Positions 9,912 through 18,463 are shown, numbered from the stretch's first letter. The stretch: DNA of 40,882 nucleotides from Gammaproteobacteria bacterium (GCA_903970465.1 CAJCIO010000020.1:1-40882); one strand, 5' to 3'. Notes: generated by a model not told the origin, from the letters alone. Numbers and translations: made by a program.

Positions 9912-10739
9912 ATGGACGTTCGAACGTTGAGGGCAGAAGCTTTCAAGGCACTGCATGTGCGCGAGGGCGCCTTTGTGATTCCCAACCCCTGGGATGCCGG
10001 GTCTGCCAAATTGCTGGCCAGTCTGGGTTTCGAAGCCCTGGCCACCACCAGCGCCGGTCTTGCCTATTCGAAGGGGCGGCCGGATGGCGAAGGGCGGTTG
10101 TCCCGTGAAGACACGCTGCTCAATGCCCTGTCGATCGTCGATGCCACCGCATTGCCGGTCGCGGCCGACCTTGAGAACGGCTTTAGCGACGATCCCGAAG
10201 GCTGCGCTCAGATCATTACCGATGCTGCGGGCGTGGGCCTGGTAGGCGGTTCCATCGAGGATGCCACCGGGCGCGCCCAGGACCCGATCTACTCCATGGG
10301 GGTGGCGGTCGAGCGTATCGCGGCGGCCGTGGCGGCGGCGCGCCAGTTGCCCTATGCGTTTACGCTGACGGCGAGGGCAGAGAACTTTCTGCACGGGCGC
10401 GTGGATCTGGACGACACCATTCGCCGGCTGCAGGCCTATGCCGATGCGGGGGCCGATGTGCTTTACGCCCCAGGCTTGCGCACTCGCGAGCAGATCGTGG
10501 CCGTGGTTCAAGCGCTGGCGCCCAAGCCGATCAATATTCTGATGGGTCTGGGCGGTGTCGATTTCAGCGTGGCGCAACTGGCCGAAATGGGCGTCAAACG
10601 CATCAGCGTCGGCTCCTCCCTCGCGCGCTGTGCCTATGGCGCCTTGTATAACGCCGCGTTGGAAATTCGCGAGGGCACCTTCGGTTATGCCGAGCAGGCG
10701 ATGCCGTTCGATCAGCTCAACGGCCTGTTCAATCGCTGA
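9912..10739 (+). CDS. Isocitrate lyase/PEP mutase family protein
   Basis: A 275-residue TIM-barrel protein of the PEP mutase/isocitrate lyase superfamily. FVIPNPWDAGSAKLL near the N-terminus, VAADLENGFSDDP carrying the metal-binding acidic residues, a GGSIEDATG segment and ITLTARAEN-like TLTARAEN are the characteristic blocks. Family members cleave or form C-C or C-P bonds in oxaloacetate, methylisocitrate or phosphonopyruvate-like substrates. This subfamily lacks the KKCGH motif of true isocitrate or methylisocitrate lyases, so the substrate cannot be named. Start ATG at 9912 has GGAG 9 bases upstream. Confidence 0.85.
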   Translation: MDVRTLRAEAFKALHVREGAFVIPNPWDAGSAKLLASLGFEALATTSAGLAYSKGRPDGEGRLSREDTLLNALSIVDATALPVAADLENGFSDDPEGCAQIITDAAGVGLVGGSIEDATGRAQDPIYSMGVAVERIAAAVAAARQLPYAFTLTARAENFLHGRVDLDDTIRRLQAYADAGADVLYAPGLRTREQIVAVVQALAPKPINILMGLGGVDFSVAQLAEMGVKRISVGSSLARCAYGALYNAALEIREGTFGYAEQAMPFDQLNGLFNR

Positions 10740-10745
10740 GTCGTC

Positions 10746-11435
10746 GTGAAGGTATTGCTGCTGTTGGTACTGCTGATCGCAGGCGCGGCCATGGCGTATT
10801 GGCGCGGGTGGGTTCAGATTCCGTCAGCATGGGATCCGTGGGCGCCGCTGGATGTTCGAGAAGTGCCGAACTGGCTCACCTCCTACAAACTGTCGAGGCT
10901 GCAGAATGACCCGGCCCTGTGCGATCAGGTGCTGGCCACCTCAGGCCTGCGCTATAGCCGCCAGGCCGATTCTCCGGCAACCTCCAAGTGTCCTTTGCAG
11001 AACGTGATCCGCGTGCAGGGCGGCGACTTAGCGCTGAGCAGCAGTTTCGTCGCCAGCTGCCCGCTGGCCGTGGCGCTGGCGTTGTTCGAGCGCCATCAAT
11101 TGCAACCGGCGGCTCGGCAGATTTTCGGTCAGCCCGTCGCGCAGATCGACCACCTCGGCAGCTTTGCCTGCCGCAATGTCTACAACCGCAGCAGCGGCCG
11201 CCTGAGTCAGCATGCCAGCGCCAACGCTTTGGATGTGGCCGGTTTTCGCCTGGCGGACGGCCGGCGGATCAGCGTGCTGGCTGATTGGACCGGGGGAGGG
11301 GACAAGGCATTGTTCCTGCGCCAGATCAGCCGCGGCGCCTGTCGCAGCTTCAATACAGTGCTGGGCCCGGAGTACAACGCGGCGCACCGTAATCACCTGC
11401 ATCTGGACATGGGCAGTTGGTCCATTTGTCGCTGA
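10746..11435 (+). CDS. Extensin-like C-terminal domain protein
   Basis: A 229-residue protein starting with GTG six bases after the previous stop. Residues 1-20 form a hydrophobic segment (VLLLLVLLIAGAAMAYW), an uncleaved anchor or signal peptide. The rest is an extensin-like C-terminal domain (PF06904-type). HASANALDVAGF and HRNHLHLDMG carry the His/Asp residues that resemble metal ligands of LAS/D-Ala-D-Ala carboxypeptidases, so a periplasmic peptidoglycan-related role is a reasonable inference. Several cysteines (CDQ, SKCP, ASCP, FACRN, GACR, SICR) may form disulfides. The extensin name comes from the plant domain and does not indicate function. Confidence 0.85.
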   Translation: MKVLLLLVLLIAGAAMAYWRGWVQIPSAWDPWAPLDVREVPNWLTSYKLSRLQNDPALCDQVLATSGLRYSRQADSPATSKCPLQNVIRVQGGDLALSSSFVASCPLAVALALFERHQLQPAARQIFGQPVAQIDHLGSFACRNVYNRSSGRLSQHASANALDVAGFRLADGRRISVLADWTGGGDKALFLRQISRGACRSFNTVLGPEYNAAHRNHLHLDMGSWSICR

Positions 11436-11615
11436 TTTTCAAGGGTTTGTGCTTCTGACGGCGAAGTGTCAGGATTGTGTAATGTTTGTATCAAACCATT
11501 GCCTGAAACGCACTCGGCACCCTTTCTTGTGTCTGATGCTGTGACGATCATCGCCAGGCGATCGTTGCCGACCAGCGTCGCTGGTTCGTGCTATTCAGCG
11601 GTCCAGGAGGCCGCC

Positions 11616-12056
11616 ATGACGTATCGACGAGTACTTTTGATTGCAGTCCTGAGTGTGTTGACCAGTGCGTGCGTACCCTATGAAGGAGGCAGTTACTACC
11701 AGCAGACCGAGGTCTACAGCTCTGACCGCGCCTATTACGGGCCGGGATATTCCTCCGGGTATTACTACTCTCGTCCAGAGCCGCGATATTACGTGGTGCC
11801 GCAGCCGCGCTACTACGCGCCGCCTCCCCATTACCGTCCACCACCTCCGCCTGACTGGGGCGGTGGGCGTGGGCCCGGCCCAGGTTGGGGCGGCGGTGGG
11901 CATGGTCCGGGCCCCGGCTGGGGCGGCGGGCCACGTCCAGGCGGTCCAGGTGGAGGTGACCACCGTCCGCCACCGGGCTACGGTGGTGGTCATGGTGGTG
12001 ACCACCGTGGTGGTGGCGGACATGACCGCGGCGGCAATGGACCAGGTCGTCGCTAG
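11616..12056 (+). CDS. Gly/Pro/His-rich low-complexity lipoprotein
   Basis: A 146-residue protein with a near-perfect ribosome site (AGGAGG, 5 bases before ATG). The leader ends VLTSAC, a lipobox with Cys19. The mature part starts Tyr-rich (repeated YY, YYVVPQPRYY), passes through a Pro run and becomes a Gly-Pro-His-rich tail with repeats of GPGPGWGGG and GGDHRGGG. The tail is probably disordered and could bind metal ions through its histidines, but no family was recognised. The composition is not due to a shifted frame: the lipoprotein signal and ribosome site are in the same frame as the tail. Function unknown. Confidence 0.75.
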   Translation: MTYRRVLLIAVLSVLTSACVPYEGGSYYQQTEVYSSDRAYYGPGYSSGYYYSRPEPRYYVVPQPRYYAPPPHYRPPPPPDWGGGRGPGPGWGGGGHGPGPGWGGGPRPGGPGGGDHRPPPGYGGGHGGDHRGGGGHDRGGNGPGRR

Positions 12057-12079
12057 GTCCTGACTCGGCGATGTCCTTG

Positions 12080-12114
12080 TTGGCCCGTCGCGGGCAAGCC
12101 TTGCTCCCACAGTG
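12080..12114. repeat. Single REP element
   Basis: A copy of GGGCAAGCCTTGCTCCCAC with flanking REP sequence, between the convergent lipoprotein gene and the hydratase-family gene. A hairpin partner is not obvious. Confidence 0.75.
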
Positions 12115-12149
12115 CAACCAACACCAGCGTCGTACCTGTGAGAGCCAGG

Positions 12150-13268
12150 CTACAAACTGATCTCGGCCAGGTCCGCCAGCGGATGGCGGCCTTCCCAGAC
12201 CTTGCTGAAATGCGCATCCACCACCGCCTGAGGAATGGCCGCCACGTCCGGCCAGTGCCAGCGCGGAGTTTTATCCTTGTCGATCAACTGGGCCCGCACG
12301 CCCTCGCTGAATTCCGGATGGCGGCAGCAGTTCAGGCTCATGGTGTATTCCATGCGCAACACCTGCGCCAACGACATCAACCGCCCACGCTCGAATTGCT
12401 GCCAGATCAGGTGCACCGTCAACGGGCAGCCTTCGGCCATGGTCCTTGCCGCGCGGGCGATCAACGGGTCACCGTCATCGCGCAGCTGACTGACGGCGCG
12501 CCAGGCCCCCACCGGGTCTACCACATCCAGCGCCTGATCGATGCGCTCGCGCCGCGCCAGCCATTGTCCGCCAGGGGCGGTCGCGGCGGCTTCGGTCTGC
12601 AACGCCTTGAGCAGGCTGTTGAGCTGGATCGCGGACTGTTCCTGCCAGTTGAGTTGCAACAGGCCGTCGATCAGGGCGTCGAGTTGATCTTCGCCCAGAA
12701 AGCGATCGGCCAGCCCCAGATCAAGCGCGTCACGGGCATTGATGTGCGCGCCGGTCATGGCCAGGAACAACCCCAGCTTGCCCGGCAGTTGCGACAGGAA
12801 CCACGTGGCACCGACGTCCGGGTACAAGCCGATCGTCACCTCCGGCATCGCCAGGCGACTGCTCGGGGTCACGATGCGCACGTTGCTGCCTTGCAGCAAA
12901 CCCATGCCGCCGCCGAGCACATAGCCATGGCCCCAGCACAGCAGCGGCTTGGGGAAGGTGTGCAGTTGATAGTCCAGCGCGTATTCGGCGGTAAAGAACT
13001 GCGCCGCCAGCGGCGGGACTTCGCCGGGATGCGAGCGGCAGGCCTCGACCAGACTGCGCACTTCGCCACCGGCACAAAAGGCTTTGGCGCCATTGCCGCG
13101 CAGCACCACGCAGGCGATATTGGCATCGTCGGCCCAGTCCTTGAGGCGTGCACTCAGGGCCTGGATCATCGGCAGCGACAAGGCATTCAGGGATTTTTCC
13201 GCGTCCAGGGTGGCGACGCCGATGCGGGCGCCGTCCACTCCCGTCAATTCTTCGAAGTGCAAATTCAT
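12150..13268 (-). CDS. Enoyl-CoA hydratase/3-hydroxyisobutyryl-CoA hydrolase family protein
   Basis: A 372-residue crotonase-fold protein. The oxyanion-hole segments AFCAGGEVRSL (about 64-74) and GYVLGGGMGLLQGSN, plus MPEVTIGLYPDVGATWFLS, match the long ECH/HIBCH-type branch and not the 260-residue hydratases. HIBCH hydrolyses 3-hydroxyisobutyryl-CoA in valine breakdown. Key Glu and Asp residues (in PEVTIG and YPDVG) are present, but paralogues with other substrates exist and no valine-pathway genes are nearby. The start ATG has AGAGAGG 5 bases upstream. It diverges from ung. Confidence 0.85.
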   Translation of the reverse strand: MNLHFEELTGVDGARIGVATLDAEKSLNALSLPMIQALSARLKDWADDANIACVVLRGNGAKAFCAGGEVRSLVEACRSHPGEVPPLAAQFFTAEYALDYQLHTFPKPLLCWGHGYVLGGGMGLLQGSNVRIVTPSSRLAMPEVTIGLYPDVGATWFLSQLPGKLGLFLAMTGAHINARDALDLGLADRFLGEDQLDALIDGLLQLNWQEQSAIQLNSLLKALQTEAAATAPGGQWLARRERIDQALDVVDPVGAWRAVSQLRDDGDPLIARAARTMAEGCPLTVHLIWQQFERGRLMSLAQVLRMEYTMSLNCCRHPEFSEGVRAQLIDKDKTPRWHWPDVAAIPQAVVDAHFSKVWEGRHPLADLAEISL

Positions 13269-13341
13269 CGTGACCTCTCTTGTAGGGCAGCACCTGATTA
13301 TGGCTCTTATGGTGCACCCTGCCGACTATCGCTCAGATCGA

Positions 13342-13370
13342 TTGACAAGTGTGATGGTCTTTCCTAGTGT
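13342..13370 (+). promoter_or_regulatory. Sigma-70 promoter for ung
   Basis: TTGACA (13342-13347) and TAGTGT (13365-13370) are separated by 17 bases, 27 bp before the ung start codon. The perfect -35 box and spacing support the call; the -10 box is imperfect. Confidence 0.6.
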
Positions 13371-13397
13371 CCGCCCACAGTTTTTCGGGGTGAGCCC

Positions 13398-14093
13398 ATG
13401 ACAACCAATGATGACCGCATCAAACTCGAGCCCAGTTGGAAACACGCGCTGCGCGCCGAGTTCGATCAGCCCTACATGGCCCAACTGCGTGATTTCCTGC
13501 GTGAAGAACATGCTGCGGGCAAGGAGATCTTTCCGCCGGGGCCGATGATCTTCAACGCCCTGAACCTGACTCCGCTGGATCAGGTCAAGGTGGTGATCCT
13601 GGGCCAGGATCCGTATCACGGCCCAGGCCAGGCCCATGGCTTGTGCTTTTCGGTGCAGCCGGGCATCCCCACGCCGCCGTCGTTGCTCAATATCTATAAA
13701 GAGCTAAAGCGCGACCTCAATATCGACATCCCCGGCCACGGCTGCCTGCAGCATTGGGCCGAGCAGGGCGTGCTGTTGCTCAACACCACGCTGACGGTGG
13801 AGCGCGCCAATGCAGCGTCCCATGCCAATCGGGGCTGGCAGCATTTTACCGATCGGATCATCGAGGTGGTCAGCGAGCACCAGCCCAATTCGGTATTCCT
13901 GCTGTGGGGCGCCCATGCCCAAGGCAAGGCCAAGCTGATCGATGGCACCAAGCACCTGGTGCTCAAGTCGGTGCATCCTTCGCCGCTGTCGGCCTATCGC
14001 GGGTTTATCGGCAATGGTCATTTCAGCCGTACCAACAAGTTTCTCGAGCAGCACGGGCTGACGCCGATCGATTGGCGACTGCCGGCGGTTTGA
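13398..14093 (+). CDS. ung: Uracil-DNA glycosylase
   Basis: A 231-residue family-1 uracil-DNA glycosylase. It removes uracil from DNA after cytosine deamination or dUMP incorporation, starting base-excision repair. The water-activating loop GQDPYHG has its catalytic Asp at residue 71, LLLNTTLTV carries the uracil-contacting Asn, and [11 protein letters not shown] is the leucine-intercalation loop with the catalytic His. The ATG at 13398 has GGGGTGA upstream and a candidate promoter directly in front. A REPIN separates it from the tct operon. Confidence 0.97.
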   Translation: MTTNDDRIKLEPSWKHALRAEFDQPYMAQLRDFLREEHAAGKEIFPPGPMIFNALNLTPLDQVKVVILGQDPYHGPGQAHGLCFSVQPGIPTPPSLLNIYKELKRDLNIDIPGHGCLQHWAEQGVLLLNTTLTVERANAASHANRGWQHFTDRIIEVVSEHQPNSVFLLWGAHAQGKAKLIDGTKHLVLKSVHPSPLSAYRGFIGNGHFSRTNKFLEQHGLTPIDWRLPAV

Positions 14094-14106
14094 GGGCGAT
14101 CTCACG

Positions 14107-14181
14107 GGCCCCTTCGCGGGCAAGCCTTGCTCCCACCGGTGTTCGACTCTGTGGGAGCAAAGCTTGCTCGCGAAGGGGCCG
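14107..14181. repeat. REPIN
   Basis: GGCCCCTTCGCGGGCAAGCC and the inverted copy GGAGCAAAGCTTGCTCGCG enclose a short spacer just after ung. The outermost arms GGCCCCTTCGC and GCGAAGGGGCC match perfectly. Confidence 0.85.
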
Positions 14182-14198
14182 ACACTGCTGGCGCACGT

Positions 14199-14220
14199 TG
14201 AAAGGTTGCTGAAAGGTTCA
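14199..14220 (+). promoter_or_regulatory. 11-bp tandem direct repeat upstream of tctC, candidate TctD site
   Basis: TGAAAGGTTGC and TGAAAGGTTCA stand head to tail, so TGAAAGGTT recurs with an 11-base period. Pairs of direct repeats spaced about one helical turn apart are the usual target of OmpR/PhoB-type regulators. The operon it precedes is the expected target of the TctD regulator encoded at 18499. That TctD binds here is inference. Confidence 0.45.
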
Positions 14221-14287
14221 CGGACTAGCATCGCTTCACGGCGGGTACCGACCCGTCTGAATACGATTCGTCATGATGCGACTCGAT

Positions 14288-14301
14288 AACAAGAACAATA
14301 A
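14288..14301 (+). promoter_or_regulatory. A-rich Hfq/Crc (CA) motif at the tctC ribosome site
   Basis: AACAAGAACAATAA lies directly before the ribosome binding site (GGAA) of tctC. It fits the AANAANAA pattern recognised by Hfq with Crc in Pseudomonas carbon catabolite repression, with two overlapping matches in register. Repression of translation under preferred carbon sources is inferred. Confidence 0.55.
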
Positions 14302-14310
14302 GGAACCCCC

Positions 14311-15291
14311 ATGAAGCTATCCCTGCGCCCGCTCGTCCTGGCCGCTGGCTGTGTGATGTTGTCCAGCTCGCTGTTCGCCGCCGAACCCAAACGCCCTGAA
14401 TGCATCGCTCCGGCTTCCCCGGGCGGCGGTTTCGACCTGACCTGCAAGCTGATCCAGAGCGCTCTGGTCAACGAGAAAATCCTCAGCAGCCCCATGCGTG
14501 TGACCTACATGCCCGGCGGCGTCGGCGCAGTCGCCTACAACGCAGTCGTCGCCCAGCGGCCCGCCGATGCCGGGACCTTGATAGCCTGGTCCAGTGGCTC
14601 GTTGCTCAACCTGGCTCAGGGCAAGTTCGGTCGTTTCGATGAAAGTGCCGTGCGCTGGCTGGCGGCGGTCGGCACCAGCTACGGCGCCATCGCGGTCAAG
14701 AGCGACTCGCCCTACAAGACCCTCGATGACCTGGTCAAAGCCCTCAAGGCCGACCCCAGCAAAGTAGTGATCGGCTCCGGTGGCACCGTCGGTAGCCAGG
14801 ACTGGATGCAGACCGCCCTGATTGCCAAGGCCGCCGGCATCAACCCGCGCGACCTGCGCTATGTCGCGCTCGAAGGCGGCGGCGAAATTGCCACGGCCTT
14901 GCTCGGCGGCCACATCCAGGTCGGCAGTACCGACATCTCCGACTCCATGCCGCACATCCAGAGCGGCGACATGCGCCTGCTGGCGGTGTTCTCCGACAAG
15001 CGCCTCGACGAGCCGGAGATGAAAGACATCCCCACCGCCAAGGAGCAAGGCTACGACATCGTCTGGCCGGTGGTACGTGGTTTCTATGTCGGCCCGAAAG
15101 TCACCGACGAGCAATACGCCTGGTGGAAAGAGGCCTTCGACAAACTGCTGGCGTCCGAAGATTTCGCCAGGTTGCGCGACCAGCGCGAGCTCTTCCCCTT
15201 CGCCATGACCGGCCCCGAGCTGGACACCTACGTGAAAAAACAGGTGGCCGACTACAAGGTGATGGCCAAGGAATTCGGCCTGATTCAGTGA
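14311..15291 (+). CDS. tctC: Tripartite tricarboxylate transporter substrate-binding protein TctC
   Basis: A 326-residue periplasmic binding protein (Bug/TctC family). The signal peptide ends near LFA-AEP at about residue 23. The ligand-binding loops typical of the family are visible: IAPASPGGGFDLTC near residue 31, then YMPGGVGAVAYNAV and VIGSGGTVGSQDWMQ. It captures citrate or related tricarboxylates and delivers them to TctA/TctB. It is the first gene of tctC-tctB-tctA-abrB-like, downstream of a tandem repeat and an Hfq/Crc-type motif. The exact ligand cannot be read from sequence. Confidence 0.9.
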   Translation: MKLSLRPLVLAAGCVMLSSSLFAAEPKRPECIAPASPGGGFDLTCKLIQSALVNEKILSSPMRVTYMPGGVGAVAYNAVVAQRPADAGTLIAWSSGSLLNLAQGKFGRFDESAVRWLAAVGTSYGAIAVKSDSPYKTLDDLVKALKADPSKVVIGSGGTVGSQDWMQTALIAKAAGINPRDLRYVALEGGGEIATALLGGHIQVGSTDISDSMPHIQSGDMRLLAVFSDKRLDEPEMKDIPTAKEQGYDIVWPVVRGFYVGPKVTDEQYAWWKEAFDKLLASEDFARLRDQRELFPFAMTGPELDTYVKKQVADYKVMAKEFGLIQ

Positions 15292-15361
15292 CCCGCCGCT
15301 GAGCGCTCCGGCGCTCGGACCCTTTCCTTGCGTCGCTGGTCGACGCTGCGGAGGATTGCCC

Positions 15362-15823
15362 ATGCTCGTTTTTCAACGCCTGTTCGCGCTGGCGATGCTG
15401 CTGGTGTGCCTGGCCCTGGCTGTGATGGCCTGGCCCTATCAGGCCGCCTTTTCCTACGAACCGGTCGGCCCCCGCGCCTATCCGCTGCTGATGCTCGCGC
15501 TGCTCGGGGTGTCGTTCCTGTACATGCTGGTGCGCCCTGCAGCCATCGTCCACAGCGAGGACGAACCGCAACTGGATCGCCCGACGCTGAACAAGATCGT
15601 CATCTGCACGGTGCTGCTATTGGTCTTCGCCGGGCTCTTCGAGCCGCTGGGGTTTGTCCTCAGCTCGATCCTCATCGGCATTCCCATGGCCCGCCTGTAT
15701 GGCGGCCGCTGGCTGCCCAGCGTGGTAATCATCACGCTGATGAGCATCGCCTTGTACTGGCTGTTCGATCGGGTAATGGATGTACCGCTGCCCTTGGGCC
15801 TGCTTGATTTCCTGGAGATCTGA
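15362..15823 (+). CDS. tctB: Tripartite tricarboxylate transporter small membrane subunit TctB
   Basis: A 153-residue protein with about four membrane segments (residues about 5-25, 40-58, 79-112 and 118-138), the layout of TctB. It forms the small membrane subunit with TctA. The ATG at 15362 has GGAGG 8 bases upstream; a TTG two codons earlier is a less likely start. It starts 70 bp after tctC and ends 2 bp before tctA. TctB sequences are poorly conserved, so the call leans on size, topology and position. Confidence 0.88.
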   Translation: MLVFQRLFALAMLLVCLALAVMAWPYQAAFSYEPVGPRAYPLLMLALLGVSFLYMLVRPAAIVHSEDEPQLDRPTLNKIVICTVLLLVFAGLFEPLGFVLSSILIGIPMARLYGGRWLPSVVIITLMSIALYWLFDRVMDVPLPLGLLDFLEI

Positions 15824-15825
15824 CG

Positions 15826-17340
15826 ATGGATACGCTTGGATATCTGGGGCAAGGCTTCGGCGTTGCCCTGACCCCCTACAACCTGGTGACGGCGCTATGC
15901 GGCACCTTGATCGGCACCGTGGTCGGCCTGCTGCCGGGCCTGGGGCCGATCAATGGCGTCGCGCTGTTGATACCGATCGCCTTCGCCCTCGGCCTGCCGC
16001 CGGAGTCGGCGCTCATCTTGCTGGCTGCGGTGTACCTGGGCTGCGAATACGGCGGGCGGATCAGCTCCATCTTGCTGAATATCCCCGGCGAAGCCTCGAC
16101 CGTGATGACCACCCTCGACGGCTACCCGATGGCCCGCCAAGGCCTGGCCGGTGTGGCGCTGTCGTTGTCGGCCTGGAGTTCGTTCATCGGCGCCTTTATC
16201 GCCACCTGCGGCATGGTGCTGTTCGCGCCGTTGCTGGCAAAGTGGGCGATCGCCTTCGGTCCGGCGGAGTACTTCGTGCTGATGGTGTTCGCCATCGTCT
16301 GCTTGGGCGGCATGGCCGGCAACCGACCGCTGAAGACCTTTATCGCGGCGCTGATCGGGCTGTTCTTGTCGAGTGTCGGCATCGATGCCAACAGTGGCGT
16401 GTACCGCTTTACCGGTGACAACGTGCACCTGGCCGACGGTATCCAGTTCGTGGTGCTGGTGCTCGGTCTGTTCTCGGTCAGCGAGATCTTTCTGCTGCTG
16501 GAAAAGACCCATCGCGGCCAGGAAGCGATCAAGGCCACCGGGCGCATGATGTTCAACCTTAAGGAGGCCGCCTCGGTGTTCAAGGTGAATATCCGTTGCG
16601 GCCTGCTCGGGTTCATCATGGGCGTGCTGCCGGGCGCCGGTGCGACCCTGGCCAGTGCGGTGGCCTACATGACCGAGAAGCGCATTGCCGGTACGAGCGG
16701 GCACTTCGGGCAGGGCGACAAGCGCGGCCTGGCTGCGCCGGAAACCGCCATCGGTGCGTCGGCCTGTGGCGCGCTGGTGCCGATGCTGACTCTTGGGGTG
16801 CCGGGTTCCGGGACCACGGCGGTGATGATCGGCGCGCTGTCGTTGTACAACATCACCCCGGGGCCGCTGCTGTTTCAGCAGCAGCCGGATATCGTCTGGG
16901 GCCTGATCGCCTCGTTGTTCATCGCCAATATCATGCTGGTCATCCTCAATATTCCGATGATTCGTATCTTCACCCGCATCCTCGCCGTGCCGAACTGGGC
17001 GCTGGTGCCCGTCATCGCCATCATCACCGGCATCGGTGTGTATGCGGTGCATGCCACCACCTTCGATCTGTTCCTGATGGTGGGCATCGGTATCTTCGGC
17101 TATATCCTGCGCAAGCTGGACTTCCCGCTGTCGCCGTTGCTGCTGGGCTTCATTCTCGGCGGCCTGATGGAGCAGAACCTGCGCCGGGCGCTGTCGATTT
17201 CCAATGGTGCGCTGGACATTCTGTGGTCGAGCCCGATTACCTTCGGGGTCTGGGTGCTGACCGCCATCATGCTGCTGATGCCGTTGTTGCGCATCTGGCG
17301 CAAACGTAGCGTGGCGCGCCGTGCGGTGGCGGATGTCTGA
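15826..17340 (+). CDS. tctA: Tripartite tricarboxylate transporter large membrane subunit TctA
   Basis: A 504-residue protein with about 11-12 membrane segments. The two internally repeated TctA signatures are present: VVGLLPGLGPINGVALLIPI near residue 30 and GVLPGAGATLASAVAYM near residue 267, with LLAAVYLGCEYGGRISSILL and LTLGVPGSGTTAVMIGAL. TctA forms the transport channel and moves the substrate with a cation gradient. GGAG lies 9 bases before the ATG. Its last codons overlap the start of the next gene by 8 bases, which suggests translational coupling. Confidence 0.95.
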   Translation: MDTLGYLGQGFGVALTPYNLVTALCGTLIGTVVGLLPGLGPINGVALLIPIAFALGLPPESALILLAAVYLGCEYGGRISSILLNIPGEASTVMTTLDGYPMARQGLAGVALSLSAWSSFIGAFIATCGMVLFAPLLAKWAIAFGPAEYFVLMVFAIVCLGGMAGNRPLKTFIAALIGLFLSSVGIDANSGVYRFTGDNVHLADGIQFVVLVLGLFSVSEIFLLLEKTHRGQEAIKATGRMMFNLKEAASVFKVNIRCGLLGFIMGVLPGAGATLASAVAYMTEKRIAGTSGHFGQGDKRGLAAPETAIGASACGALVPMLTLGVPGSGTTAVMIGALSLYNITPGPLLFQQQPDIVWGLIASLFIANIMLVILNIPMIRIFTRILAVPNWALVPVIAIITGIGVYAVHATTFDLFLMVGIGIFGYILRKLDFPLSPLLLGFILGGLMEQNLRRALSISNGALDILWSSPITFGVWVLTAIMLLMPLLRIWRKRSVARRAVADV

Positions 17341-18376
17341 AGCCCGTGGTTTACCGTGGTGGAGTACGCCGCTGGCTGGCTTGGCCGGCGGTTTCGCTGC
17401 CAGCCTGATTGGCTGGCCACTGCCTTGGATGATCGGCTCGTTGCTGGCGATCATCCTGGTGCGCTGCCTGACGCCATGGCAGCTGCGCGAGATCCCCCAT
17501 GGCCGCAAGTTCGGCCAGTGGGTGATCGGCGTGGGCATCGGTCTGCATTTCACCCCCCGTGTGCTGGAGCAGGTGGCCAGCCATTTCGGGCTGATCTTTT
17601 TTGGCGCGTTGCTCACCAGTGTGTCCTCGGTGGTGGGCGTGTGGTTGCTGAGGCGCACGGGCGAGGAACGCGCGACGGCGTTCTTCTCGAGCATGCCGGG
17701 CGGTTCGGGAGAGATGGTCAACCTCGGTGCGCGCAACGGTGCCGACCTCAGTCAGGTAGCGGCGGGGCAGAGCTTGCGGGTGCTGGTGGTGGTGCTGTGC
17801 GTGCCGGCGCTGTTCAAGTATCTGCTGGGCGAAGGGGTACCGTTGTCCCAACCTGCGATGGTGGATTGGCGCTGGCTGGCACTGATCTTTCCGCTGGGCG
17901 CGCTGCTGGGTTGGGGGTGGCAGCGGTTGAAGCAGCCCAATCCGTGGCTGTTCGGGCCGCTGCTGCTGAGCGCGTTGCTGAGTGTCAGCTTCGATTTGCA
18001 TATTGGCCTGCCGGAGGGCGCCAGTCAGTTGGGTCAGTGGCTGATCGGCAGCGGGCTAGGTTGTCATTTCAACCGCTCTTTTTTCCGCCGCGCGCCGTCG
18101 TTTCTGGGGCGTACCTTGGTGGGCACGGCCTTGACCATGCTGATCGCCGCCGCCTGTGCATGGTGCCTGAGCGTGTTCACCCACCTGGACCTGCGTTCCT
18201 TGACCCTGGGCATGATGCCGGGGGGTATCGCCGAGATGAGCCTGACCGCCGAAACCTTGCAATTATCGGTGCCCCTAGTGACGGCGATGCAGGTGATGCG
18301 GTTGCTGTTCGTGTTGTTTCTGGCCGAGCCGTTGTTTCGTTACTGGGCCCGGCATGACAGCGCTGCTCATCTGTAG
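17333..18376 (+). CDS. AbrB family membrane protein (ammonia-monooxygenase-like, PF05145)
   Basis: A 347-residue protein with around ten membrane segments. The paired glycine-rich motifs of the AbrB/DUF family occur twice, as expected of an internal duplication: GSLLAIILVRCLTPW with FFSSMPGGSGEMVNL in the first half, and IGSGLGCHFNRSFF with LGMMPGGIAEMSLTA in the second. The family is named after E. coli AbrB and is unrelated to the Bacillus transition regulator; its function is unproven. The ATG at 17333 lies inside the end of tctA (8-base overlap); an upstream GTG at 17321 is less likely. Sitting in the operon, it probably aids uptake or efflux of the same class of compounds. Confidence 0.85.
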   Translation: MSEARGLPWWSTPLAGLAGGFAASLIGWPLPWMIGSLLAIILVRCLTPWQLREIPHGRKFGQWVIGVGIGLHFTPRVLEQVASHFGLIFFGALLTSVSSVVGVWLLRRTGEERATAFFSSMPGGSGEMVNLGARNGADLSQVAAGQSLRVLVVVLCVPALFKYLLGEGVPLSQPAMVDWRWLALIFPLGALLGWGWQRLKQPNPWLFGPLLLSALLSVSFDLHIGLPEGASQLGQWLIGSGLGCHFNRSFFRRAPSFLGRTLVGTALTMLIAAACAWCLSVFTHLDLRSLTLGMMPGGIAEMSLTAETLQLSVPLVTAMQVMRLLFVLFLAEPLFRYWARHDSAAHL

Positions 18377-18463
18377 CGAGCGGGCTTGCGCTCGCCAGCC
18401 CCTATCCGACACTCGGCGCACGTTCAGACAGGGCCTGTCGGGGCGAGCCCCCTCGCTACAGGG
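18371..18463. repeat. REP-like inverted pair, second family
   Basis: CTGTAGCGAGCGGGCTTGCG on the left and GGGGCGAGCCCCCTCGCTAC on the right form an inverted pair in the gap between the abrB-like gene and tctD. The core differs from the CAAGCCTTGCTCCC type elsewhere in the window. It slightly overlaps the stop codon of the upstream gene. Confidence 0.75.

Noticed and set aside
12138..13367. 409-codon plus-strand frame opposite the hydratase-family gene
   Set aside because: Shadow of the crotonase-family gene; low-complexity His/Gln/Arg composition and no plausible start signal.
14243..14256. Small palindrome CGGGTACCGACCCG upstream of tctC
   Set aside because: Five-base arms only; too short to support as an operator next to the better tandem repeat.
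15895..17736. 613-codon open frame on the minus strand opposite tctA
   Set aside because: It is antisense to a clear TctA gene, rich in His, Gln and Arg as expected from a GC-rich shadow, and has no family resemblance.
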